This document shows positions 1 through 8,170 of a stretch of DNA of 64,000 nucleotides, one piece after another. Made by a program: the position numbers and the translations under genes. This stretch comes from Sandaracinaceae bacterium (GTDB lineage: Bacteria > Myxococcota_A > Polyangia > Polyangiales > Sandaracinaceae), in the NCBI GenBank assembly GCA_019637095.1, contig JAHBWG010000035.1:25541-89540 (forward strand), read 5' to 3'. The notes beneath the pieces were generated by a model. It saw nothing but the letters and a program-made list of their open reading frames with translations. It made no database searches and was not told the DNA's origin. The first letter of the stretch is position 1. Each line of letters begins with the position of its first letter.

Positions 1-1167
1 CGCGCTCGTCGCGAGCAGGTCCCCGCGCACCGCGAACGCGCTGCAGACGACGGATCGGCGCGTCCCCGCGGTGCGCACGAGGGCCCACACCGCGCCCTGG
101 TGCCGCTCGGCGATCGACGAGCCCGTCGCCTGCTCCTGACGGCCGATCTGATCGTTGAGCTCCTGGATGCGCTGGGAGAGGCGCGCGCGCTCCTCGCCCT
201 CGCCCTCGCCCTGCTCCTCGAGGTCCGCGAGCTGGCGCTGGAGGCGCACGTTCTCGTCGCGCAGCTCCCGCTCCTGCTGCTGCGTGTAGAGGAAGAGCGC
301 GACGACCGCGCCCGCCGTCGCGAGCAGCAGCAGCGTGATCGCGGCGAGCGCGACCTTGAGCCCTCGCGAGCTGCGCTTGGCGGCCTCGGTCGCCACCGCA
401 TGGATCGCGGCCGTCGAGCGGTTCGGGCTGCTCGCGCGCGTGCGCTCGGCCTGCTCGAGCGCCGCCTGGATCATCATCCCCACCGTGCGCTGGCCGTAGC
501 GCTTCTCCCCGACGCCGGGCGGCGGCGTGGGCTGCCCCATCATCGGGGTCGGGTGCGGAGGCGACGAGCCGAGCCGGCCGATCGGCGGGGTCACGCCCGG
601 CGGCACCCCCACGCCGTACGGCGGCGGCGTGAGCGGCGGCGCGCTCCCGTAAGGCGGAGGGGTGAGCGGAGGCGAGCTGCCAGGCCCGAACGGCGACGGC
701 GGCGGCGTCGGGTGCACGATCGCCTCGCCGTGGGGGAGCGGGGAGAGCGGGACGTGCGAGGGCGGCGCGATCGGCGGGCCGATCGGCGTCGCAGGCCCGG
801 TGACGTAGCTGCTCGGCGCGCCCGCGCCGAGCGGCGTCGCGGCGGCGGTGTGCGGCGAACCGCGCCCGACGAGCTCGACGCGCACGCGCGGGCCGCCGAG
901 CCCGAACTCGACCTCGTCTCCGCTCGCGAGGACGTGCCGCGTGATCCGCTGGCCGCCGATCAGCGTGCCGTTCTTGCTGCCGACGTCGACGACGACCCAC
1001 TGTCCACCTTCCTTGCGGATCTCCGCGTGCCGCCCCGACGCGTCGAGGTCGGCGTGCGGGTCGAAGGCGACCTCGTTGTCGGGGAGGCGGCCGAGGCGGA
1101 TCACGTCGAGGTCGAGCTCGACGACCCGACCGGTGTGCGCGCCGAACGTCTGGTGCAGGCGAATCAT
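1..1167 (-). CDS. FHA-domain transmembrane protein with trypsin-like protease domain (partial)
   Basis: I read this minus-strand gene directly from the sequence. It opens at ATG 1167 and runs off the left edge after 389 codons. Residues about 10-95 are an FHA (phosphothreonine-binding) domain with the signatures LGR, SGRHAEI and SKNGT. A long Pro/Gly-rich linker follows, then one membrane helix near residue 295 and a Gln/Glu-rich coiled coil. The last visible residues (AVWALVRT...CSAFAVRGDLLATSA) resemble the start of a trypsin-like serine protease just before its catalytic His, so the active site lies outside the window. It starts 11 bp after the PP2C gene. FHA inside and protease outside suggests signalling to the envelope; that is inference. 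Confidence 0.8.
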   Translation of the reverse strand, partial: MIRLHQTFGAHTGRVVELDLDVIRLGRLPDNEVAFDPHADLDASGRHAEIRKEGGQWVVVDVGSKNGTLIGGQRITRHVLASGDEVEFGLGGPRVRVELVGRGSPHTAAATPLGAGAPSSYVTGPATPIGPPIAPPSHVPLSPLPHGEAIVHPTPPPSPFGPGSSPPLTPPPYGSAPPLTPPPYGVGVPPGVTPPIGRLGSSPPHPTPMMGQPTPPPGVGEKRYGQRTVGMMIQAALEQAERTRASSPNRSTAAIHAVATEAAKRSSRGLKVALAAITLLLLATAGAVVALFLYTQQQERELRDENVRLQRQLADLEEQGEGEGEERARLSQRIQELNDQIGRQEQATGSSIAERHQGAVWALVRTAGTRRSVVCSAFAVRGDLLATSA

Positions 1168-1178
1168 GCCCGCAGGGC

Positions 1179-3311
1179 TCAGAACGGGTTGGGCGGCGGG
1201 GTGACGCTCCCGCCCGTGCCGCCGCGCCGCGTGGCCGGGGGCGTCGTCGGAGGCGCGAGCGGGCGGACGACCGGCACGGGCGGCGTCGGTCGCGGCTCGC
1301 CGCCACCGCGGCGCGTCGAACCGGCCTGCTGCGAGCCGCCTTGCTCCGTCGTCGTCGGCGGCGGCGGGTCGGGCGTCGCTTCGGCGGGCTCGTCGGCGAT
1401 GCTCTCCTGATCGAGGCTCACCGTGCTGGTCGCGCCGGCGGAGACGGACACGCTCTCGGGCCCCGCGAGCCGCGCCTCACCGTCGCGGACCTCGAGCTGG
1501 TACGCGCCGGGCGCGAGCTCGAGCGTCATTCCGTCGGAGACCGGACCGCGCGCCTCGCCGTTCACGAAGAGCGTGCCCTCCTCGACGTCCGTGTCGACCT
1601 GCACGGTCCCGGTCGCGGCGGCCGGGCTCGTCCCGGTCGCGCCCCCCGCCTGCGCCTCGCCGGCGCCGCGCTCTGCGCCCGTCGTCGGGCGCGGCGGCGG
1701 AGGAGGCGGCGTCTCGCTCGTCCCGGTCGCGCCGGAGAGCATCGCGGCGCCGCCGCCGTAGAAGTACCAGCCCGCGAGGGCGGCGCCGAGGAGCAGGAGC
1801 GCGACGACGAGGAGCACGCCGATCTTCGCGCCGCCGCCGGACGACGCGGCGTACTCGCCCGCTGCCGGCGCGACGTAGTCGTCGCGCTTCACGTCCGCGC
1901 CCGGCTTCTGCCCGGGCGCCTTCATCCGCATGTCGCGCGGCGGCAGCGACTTGCCGCGCACGGTGTCGTCCGCCGGCGGCAGCGGGTACTGCTGATAACA
2001 CGCCTTCGCGCCGTCCGGCGCGGGGAGGCCGTCGCCGTCGAAGTCCGCGACGATCACCGTGATGTTGTCGTGGCCGCCGCCCGCGTTCGCCATCTGCGTC
2101 AGGCGCGACGCGGCCTCGTTCTGGTCCTTCGTGTCGCGGAGGACCTCTTTGATCATCTCTGCGTGGACGAGACCCGAGAGGCCGTCCGAGCACATCATCA
2201 GGCGATCCCCGCGGCGGAGCTGGAGGAAGGTCAGATCGACCGTCACCTCCTCGGTCGTGCCGAGCGCCTGCAGGATGATGTTCGAGTGCTCGAAGGCCTC
2301 CGCCTCCTCTTCGGTGAGCTGACCCGCCTCGATGAGCTGGTTGACGAGCGACTGGTCCTTCGTGACGAGCACGAGCTCGTCGCCGCGCAGCACGTACGCG
2401 CGGCTGTCGCCGACCTGACCGACGAAGAGCGTGTCGTCGATCAGCCCCGCGAGCGTGGACGTGGTGCCCATGCCGCGGCGCGAGCGATCCATCTTCGCGG
2501 CGCTGAAGATGCGGTGCCCCGCCTCCTCGATCGCGTAGACGAGGCGGCGCGCGAAGTCGTCGCGGTCGAGCGGCGGAGGCTCCGCGCTCATCACCTCGAG
2601 GATCGTGTCGACGGCCATCTGGCTCGCGACCTCGCCGGCCGCGGCGCCACCCATCCCGTCGCACACCGCGAACACGCAGCCGCGAGGGTCGAGCACGGTC
2701 TCGGTCGGCGCGCTCGGGTTGCGCGTCCCCGCCGCGACGTCCGCGACGAGGAAGTTGTCCTCGTTGTGCTCGCGCACGAGGCCGACGTCGGTGCGGCCGA
2801 AGTAGCGGATGCGGACCGGGCCGCCCGGCGTCACCACCGCGGCGGGCTGCGCGGGCGGGGCGCGCTCCGGATCGGGGAGCGTGCTGTCCGACGCGCGGGG
2901 CTCTTCCGCCGGCGTGGGCGCCGGCTCTCCGACCGCCTTCACCGCGGCGGCCTCGACCACCACCGCGGGCGGCTCGGACGGAGGCGCGGACGGCGCCTCG
3001 ACGATCACCGCGGGCGGCTCGGACGGAGGCGCGACGGGCGCCGGCGCGGCGATGCCCGGCCCCCCGGCCCAACGCGACACGAGATCCGCGAACGAGCCGG
3101 GGCCGCTCCGGAACCCGTTCGAGCGCACCGCCGCGGGCGCGCTCACCATCGGGGGCGCGCCCTGCTTGGTCGCTGCGCAGCCGGCCTCCGCCGGCGCCGG
3201 CTCCAACGCGTTCTGCGCCGTCTTCTCTTCGTCGATCTTCCCGAGCGCGGCGACCACCGCGTCGGTGAGCGACGATCCCCCGCGCGGCGGCTTGTGAGCC
3301 CCTCTGCTCAT
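1179..3311 (-). CDS. PP2C-family Ser/Thr phosphatase with membrane anchor and PEGA-like domain
   Basis: A 710-residue protein. Residues 1-165 are Pro/Ala-rich and include a duplicated SAPPSEPPAV segment. Residues about 167-424 are a full PP2C domain: the metal-binding motifs REHNED, CDGMGG, VGDSRAY, CSDGLS and GGHDNIT are all present, so it should be an active Mn/Mg phosphatase. A membrane helix lies at about 496-517, followed by a Pro-rich stretch and a PEGA-like beta domain (VDTDVEEGTLFVNG...), probably outside the membrane. Its ATG overlaps the stop of the zinc-ribbon/FHA gene by 4 bases (ATGA), and an FHA-protease gene follows. No kinase lies inside the window. Confidence 0.92.
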   Translation of the reverse strand: MSRGAHKPPRGGSSLTDAVVAALGKIDEEKTAQNALEPAPAEAGCAATKQGAPPMVSAPAAVRSNGFRSGPGSFADLVSRWAGGPGIAAPAPVAPPSEPPAVIVEAPSAPPSEPPAVVVEAAAVKAVGEPAPTPAEEPRASDSTLPDPERAPPAQPAAVVTPGGPVRIRYFGRTDVGLVREHNEDNFLVADVAAGTRNPSAPTETVLDPRGCVFAVCDGMGGAAAGEVASQMAVDTILEVMSAEPPPLDRDDFARRLVYAIEEAGHRIFSAAKMDRSRRGMGTTSTLAGLIDDTLFVGQVGDSRAYVLRGDELVLVTKDQSLVNQLIEAGQLTEEEAEAFEHSNIILQALGTTEEVTVDLTFLQLRRGDRLMMCSDGLSGLVHAEMIKEVLRDTKDQNEAASRLTQMANAGGGHDNITVIVADFDGDGLPAPDGAKACYQQYPLPPADDTVRGKSLPPRDMRMKAPGQKPGADVKRDDYVAPAAGEYAASSGGGAKIGVLLVVALLLLGAALAGWYFYGGGAAMLSGATGTSETPPPPPPRPTTGAERGAGEAQAGGATGTSPAAATGTVQVDTDVEEGTLFVNGEARGPVSDGMTLELAPGAYQLEVRDGEARLAGPESVSVSAGATSTVSLDQESIADEPAEATPDPPPPTTTEQGGSQQAGSTRRGGGEPRPTPPVPVVRPLAPPTTPPATRRGGTGGSVTPPPNPF

Positions 3312-4492
3312 CGTCCGCCCTCCATCTCGAAGCGAAACAGGTGCCTTCCGACGCGGAACTGATCGCCGGCCTTCAGCGTCCGCTCACCGCGGAAGCGCAC
3401 GGCCGTCCCGTTGGACGAGCCGAGGTCCCGCAGCACGTAGCGCCGGCTCGCGCGATCGATCGTCACGGCCGCGTGACGCCGCGACATGAACGGGTCGTCG
3501 GTGAAGACGAGATCTCCCTGCTCGCGGCCGATCACGGTCTCGTCACGATACAGGTAATGCACGTCTCGTCCCACCCCTTCGGTGGTGTACTGTACGAGCC
3601 TGGCGACGCGTTGCACCTCCGGCGTGCCGAAGACCATCACGCCGTGCTGCGTCGCCGGCCCGAGCGGCAGCTCGGCCTCCCCGAGCACCTCGAATCGGAG
3701 CACCTGCTGGCCGAGCAGGAACATGTCGCCCGACACGAGATCGACGGGCTCGCGCACGCGGACGTAGACGCCGTTGACGCTGTCGAGGTCGCGCAGCACC
3801 GCGGCGCCGCCGCGGAGGCTGAGGCGGGCGTGACGCGGCGACAGGTAGGGATCGTCGGTCAGGACGATTTGCCCCTCCTCGCGCCCGATGTCGGTGTGGT
3901 CGTCGTGGATCGCATAGCGGCGGCCGTCGGACCCGTCCTTGAGGATGCTGACGAGCGCCGCGCGCCCCGCGGCCGACGCCGCGGGCGCGGGGACCGAGGA
4001 CGGGGCCGGCAGATCGGCCGGCGGGCGCCGCACCTCCTCGCGAGGCGGCGCCGCGACCGGCGGCGCCTTGCCGGGCGGCGCCTTGCCGGGCTCCGACGCG
4101 GCCGACGACGGCGCGTCCGCGTACCGCGCGCCGCAGAACTTGCAGAAGTCCGCGCCGGGATCGCCGACGCCGTAGCAGCGCCAGCAGACCGTGCCCTTCG
4201 CGCCCGCGACCGGCGGCGGCGAGTCGAGCGGCTGCTCGCGGGAGGCGGGCTCGCGGAGCGAGTAGCCGCAGTGGTTGCAGAACCGCATGTGCGACGCGTT
4301 GCGCCCGCCGCAGCGCGGGCACGCGGGCTCGCCCGACGCCGCGCCGCCGCCGCTGCGCGAGAGCCCGGTCGGCGGCGTCGCCATGCGGCTCGCCCCCTCG
4401 GACGGCTCCCAGTCGCCGAGGCGCGACCCGCAGTCCTGGCAGTACAAGCTGCTGTCGGGGTTCTGTGCGCCGCAGTTCTTGCAGGACTTCAC
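3308..4492 (-). CDS. Zinc-ribbon protein with two FHA domains
   Basis: A 394-residue soluble protein opening at GTG 4492. The first 125 residues carry three CxxC...CxxC zinc ribbons (CKNC...CQDC, CPRC...CNHC, CWRC...CKFC). A Pro/Ala linker with a PGKAPP repeat leads to two FHA domains (about 190-270 and 308-394), each with GRE, RHA and an SxNG turn. FHA domains bind phosphothreonine peptides, so it should read marks that the neighbouring PP2C phosphatase removes. It appears to be first in the three-gene operon: a TTGACG-17-TTCCAT promoter ends 8 nt before the GTG and no Shine-Dalgarno is visible. Confidence 0.9.
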   Translation of the reverse strand: MKSCKNCGAQNPDSSLYCQDCGSRLGDWEPSEGASRMATPPTGLSRSGGGAASGEPACPRCGGRNASHMRFCNHCGYSLREPASREQPLDSPPPVAGAKGTVCWRCYGVGDPGADFCKFCGARYADAPSSAASEPGKAPPGKAPPVAAPPREEVRRPPADLPAPSSVPAPAASAAGRAALVSILKDGSDGRRYAIHDDHTDIGREEGQIVLTDDPYLSPRHARLSLRGGAAVLRDLDSVNGVYVRVREPVDLVSGDMFLLGQQVLRFEVLGEAELPLGPATQHGVMVFGTPEVQRVARLVQYTTEGVGRDVHYLYRDETVIGREQGDLVFTDDPFMSRRHAAVTIDRASRRYVLRDLGSSNGTAVRFRGERTLKAGDQFRVGRHLFRFEMEGGR

Positions 4493-4500
4493 TGGGGCGA

Positions 4501-4529
4501 ATGGAACCTGTCGGCGCGCCTTCCGTCAA
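4501..4529 (-). promoter_or_regulatory. Putative sigma-70 promoter of the FHA/PP2C operon
   Basis: On the minus strand, TTGACG (4529-4524) and TTCCAT (4506-4501) are separated by 17 bp. The -10 box ends 8 nt before the GTG at 4492, so the transcript would have almost no leader. The -35 is strong and the -10 is weak. Confidence 0.5.
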
Positions 4530-4536
4530 GCGACTG

Positions 4537-5187
4537 TCAACGCCCCCCGGAGTCGGCGAGGATCGTCAAGCCGACGTGCGCGGAGACGGCGAGGTTCAGC
4601 CCCGCGCCCTCGGAGCGCCGCGTGCGATCGCGCCCGGTCGTGAAGGGGGACGTGGTGAACATCCAGAACGAGAGCCCGCCGGTGAGCACGACCGAATCGC
4701 TCAGCTCGATCTCCGCCGACGCGCCGACGTCGAACGCGCCGCCGACCGTCTCGACGAGGAACGTGTCGCCGAAGATCAGCGCCCCGGCGCCGACGTGCAG
4801 CGACGGGTGGACGATCTGCTCGAGCAGGAAGGTGTAGCGCATGCCCGCGCGCACGAGCTGGGCGAGCCCGAGCTCGAAGACCCCGCCCGAGTCCACGAAC
4901 CACGCGTCGTAGGCGACGAGGATGCCGATGCCGATCGGCCAGCGGCGCTCGATCTCGACCCCGACGGAGGCGCCCGAGCCCAGCACGCAGAAGGCGTCAC
5001 CCGGGCAGATGTCCGCGCTCTCGAACGGGAAGATCGCCCCGAGACGGATCGCCACGTTCAGCTCCGCGTCGAGCGCGTCGGGCGCGGGCGGGGGCTCGAC
5101 GCGCGGCTCCGCGGCCGGTTGGGCGAGGGCCGGCGCTGCGAAACACCAGGCCGCGGCGAGCGGCAGCAAGGCGGAGCGGAGACCCAC
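4537..5187 (-). CDS. Signal-peptide-bearing probable outer-membrane beta-barrel protein
   Basis: About 216 residues from GTG 5187. An export signal ending PALAQ is followed by a Pro-rich patch and a run of alternating polar/hydrophobic segments rich in Gly and aromatic residues (IAIRLGAIFPF, MRYTFLLEQI, VVLTGGLSFWMF), which reads like a small beta-barrel. I found no specific family motif. An in-frame GTG at 5202 would overlap the TACCCT box at 5199-5194, so the 5187 start, 6 nt after that box, is preferred. It sits between the FHA operon and a divergent acidic-protein gene. Confidence 0.75.
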   Translation of the reverse strand: MGLRSALLPLAAAWCFAAPALAQPAAEPRVEPPPAPDALDAELNVAIRLGAIFPFESADICPGDAFCVLGSGASVGVEIERRWPIGIGILVAYDAWFVDSGGVFELGLAQLVRAGMRYTFLLEQIVHPSLHVGAGALIFGDTFLVETVGGAFDVGASAEIELSDSVVLTGGLSFWMFTTSPFTTGRDRTRRSEGAGLNLAVSAHVGLTILADSGGR

Positions 5188-5193
5188 GCGCAC

Positions 5194-5199
5194 AGGGTA
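5194..5199 (-). promoter_or_regulatory. -10-like box TACCCT before the barrel gene
   Basis: TACCCT on the minus strand lies 6 nt before GTG 5187, with no Shine-Dalgarno. It fits the near-leaderless pattern seen at several other starts in the window. Confidence 0.35.
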
Positions 5200-5211
5200 C
5201 ACCGTTCGTGT

Positions 5212-5238
5212 TTGACAGCGCCGCGGTCAGCGGATAAT
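5212..5238 (+). promoter_or_regulatory. Sigma-70 promoter of the acidic protein gene
   Basis: A perfect TTGACA (5212-5217) and GATAAT (5233-5238) with a 15-bp spacer. Transcription would begin near 5245. That leaves about 22 nt of leader before ATG 5267, and it excludes the in-frame ATG at 5237, which lies inside the -10 box. Confidence 0.65.
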
Positions 5239-5266
5239 GGAGCCCCCGTCAACGAGCGAGGGGTCG

Positions 5267-5647
5267 ATGGAGATTCACCTGCGGAAGCGAGCCATCCGGC
5301 AGATTCGTCTGTCCGCTCACGATGCGATCGAGGAAGGGGACTCGGACACCCTCCGCGAGGACATCATGGACGCCTTCAAGGACGACGACATCGAGGAGAT
5401 CGAGCGCCGCATCGACAGCGGCGAGTTCTACGAGTTCGTCAGCGACGTCCTCGACGAGTGGTCCGGTGAGGAAGTGGAGGAGCTCTTCGAGCTGCTCGAA
5501 CAGGCCCTCTCCGACGTCGGGATCGAGGTCAAGTACAGCGACCCGGAGTTCGACGACGACGAAGAGGAAGAGGAAGAAGAAGAGGACGAGGAAGAGGCGG
5601 CGGAAGAGATCGAGGACTACGAGCCGCCCGAGGAAGAGGACATCTGA
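5267..5647 (+). CDS. Small highly acidic protein of unknown function
   Basis: 126 residues from ATG 5267, chosen because of the promoter at 5212-5238 and a GAGGGG sequence just upstream. The N-terminal 90 residues are charged and probably helical (EIHLRKRAIRQ, then Asp/Glu-rich amphipathic segments). The C-terminal 40 residues are almost all Asp and Glu, ending in PPEEEDI. There are no cysteines, signal peptide or membrane helix, so a cytoplasmic protein is likely. I recognise no family. Its last 31 bases overlap the convergent TPR lipoprotein gene. One of the best promoters in the window suggests strong expression. Confidence 0.8.
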   Translation: MEIHLRKRAIRQIRLSAHDAIEEGDSDTLREDIMDAFKDDDIEEIERRIDSGEFYEFVSDVLDEWSGEEVEELFELLEQALSDVGIEVKYSDPEFDDDEEEEEEEEDEEEAAEEIEDYEPPEEEDI

Positions 5648-6665
5648 CAGTCGGCCTCGAGCCGCCTCCGCGCGAGGCGGCGCGGCCGACCCACCTCGAA
5701 CCTCTCCACGACCTCGCGCAGGATCGGACACCCGCGCTGCGGCGCGCCGCGATCGAGCCACATCGCGCCGATCTCGTAGAGCGCGTCGTCGCGCAGGAGG
5801 CTCGTCGGGAACTCCGCGATCAGCGCGCGGTACGCCGCCTCGGCGCGCTCCGGGTCGTCGAGCGCGTCGCGGTAGACGCGCGCGATGCGCAGCGCGGCGC
5901 GCGGGAACGACGGCAGCGTCTGCGAGCCGGGGATCACCGTCAGCGTGTGCGGCGCGATCATCTGGCGCAGGTACTCGATCGCGCGCTCCGGATCGCCGCG
6001 CGCCTCCGCGAGATCGGCGAGCTCGAAGAGCGCGTCGTCCCAGCGCTGCCCGTGCGGGTACGGGTGCTCGAGCGTCACGCGCTCGAAGACGATGACCGCG
6101 CCGTCGAGGTCGCCCGCGTCGCGCAGCAGCCGCGCCTCGTGCATCAGGAGGTCGTCGCCGAGATCGCTCCGCCCGACGAGCGGGTAGAGCTCGCGCACCA
6201 GGTCGAGCTGGGCTTCCGCCGATCGCGCCGCGAGCAGCAGCCGCAGCGCGCGGCTCGCCGGCCCGTCGCCGGGGCGCTCGCGCACGATCCACTCGAGCGC
6301 CTCGTGAGCGCGCGCGTCCTCGCCCCGCGCGAGGCGGAGCAGCGCCGCGTCGAACCGCGCGCGCACGGTGCGCCGCGAGAGCGGCGCCCGATCGCCGAGG
6401 TCGTCGAAGAGCGCGAGCGCCTCGTCGGCGCGCCCGAGCCGCCGGTAGGCCTGCGCGCGGCGGTAGTCCGCCTCGTCGCGATCGACGCGCCGATCCGCCG
6501 TCCGCGCCGCCGCCTCCCACGCCGCCACCGCCTCCTCGATGCGGCCGTGGTGGTAGTGGCGCGTCGCCTCGCGCATCGCCTCCACGTGGGCCTCGGATCG
6601 CGGCGCCGAGATCGTCGCGATGCAGCCCGCGAGCGCGAGCGCGCACGGCGCGACGAGCGCTGCTC

Positions 6666-6669
<4 letters not shown>
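5617..6669 (-). CDS. TPR-repeat lipoprotein
   Basis: About 350 residues from GTG 6669, whose first base pairs overlap the threonine aldolase stop (GTGA). A short signal sequence ends in the lipobox LAGC, so it is a predicted lipoprotein. The rest is alpha-helical tetratricopeptide-like repeats ([63 protein letters not shown]), as in YbgF/BamD-type periplasmic scaffolds. The C-terminus ([10 protein letters not shown]) overlaps the acidic gene by 31 bp. A partner cannot be inferred. Confidence 0.85.
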
Positions 6670-7685
<1,016 letters not shown>

Positions 7686-7688
7686 CGC

Positions 7689-7717
7689 TTGACACCCGCG
7701 GGGCCCGGGGCTAACCC
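7689..7717 (+). promoter_or_regulatory. Sigma-70 promoter of tRNA-Thr
   Basis: A perfect TTGACA (7689-7694), a 17-bp spacer and TAACCC (7712-7717). Predicted initiation near 7724 leaves a leader of about 16 nt before the mature tRNA end at 7740. Confidence 0.6.
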
Positions 7718-7723
7718 ATGCGC

Positions 7724-7737
7724 CCCCCACGTGGGGG
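7724..7737. repeat. 14-bp perfect palindrome upstream of tRNA-Thr
   Basis: CCCCCACGTGGGGG is a perfect dyad with an E-box-like CACGTG core. It lies at the expected tRNA start point, between divergent ltaE and tRNA-Thr. It could be an operator or a structured pre-tRNA leader. Confidence 0.6.
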
Positions 7738-7739
7738 AC

Positions 7740-7812
<73 letters not shown>

Positions 7813-7832
7813 CTTCGCTCGAGCCGGCGCGC

Positions 7833-8117
7833 TCAGCGGAACGCGAGATAACCGCCCGCGAGCGCGCCGAAGAACACCGCGAGCGCGACCACGACGAGGG
7901 CGACCCAGAGCATGCGCGCGCGCGTCTGCTCGCGCGCCTCGCGCTCGCGGCGATCGCGCGCGACCGCCTGCTTCAGCTGCGCGTGCCGCAGGTCGTCGAC
8001 GGTGGCCGCCGGGCGATCGATCGTCGTCGCGGCGAACTCCGGCATCTCGCCGACCTCCTCGTCGGAGGCGCGCCGCGTCTCGAACGCGGCGCGGGGCTTG
8101 TAACGAGGCGTGCTCAT
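7833..8117 (-). CDS. Small single-pass membrane protein
   Basis: 94 residues from ATG 8117. The N-terminal 60 residues are charged, with a helical stretch ending in many Arg/Glu (KQAVARDRREREAREQ). A single membrane helix (about 69-90, LWVALVVVALAVFFGALAGG) is followed by a 4-residue tail. This is a C-tail-anchored topology with the bulk in the cytoplasm. No family is recognised. It lies between tRNA-Thr and a hydrolase lipoprotein on the same strand as the latter; a TACGCT box sits 13 nt upstream. Confidence 0.8.
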   Translation of the reverse strand: MSTPRYKPRAAFETRRASDEEVGEMPEFAATTIDRPAATVDDLRHAQLKQAVARDRREREAREQTRARMLWVALVVVALAVFFGALAGGYLAFR

Positions 8118-8170
8118 CGTGGCGCCCCGCAGCGTAGCGCCGTTCGGGCCGCGAGGGGACCGCGCGCGCG

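Noticed and set aside
5237..5239. ATG 5237 as the start of the acidic protein
   Set aside because: It falls inside the GATAAT box of a strong promoter, so it would not be in the transcript.
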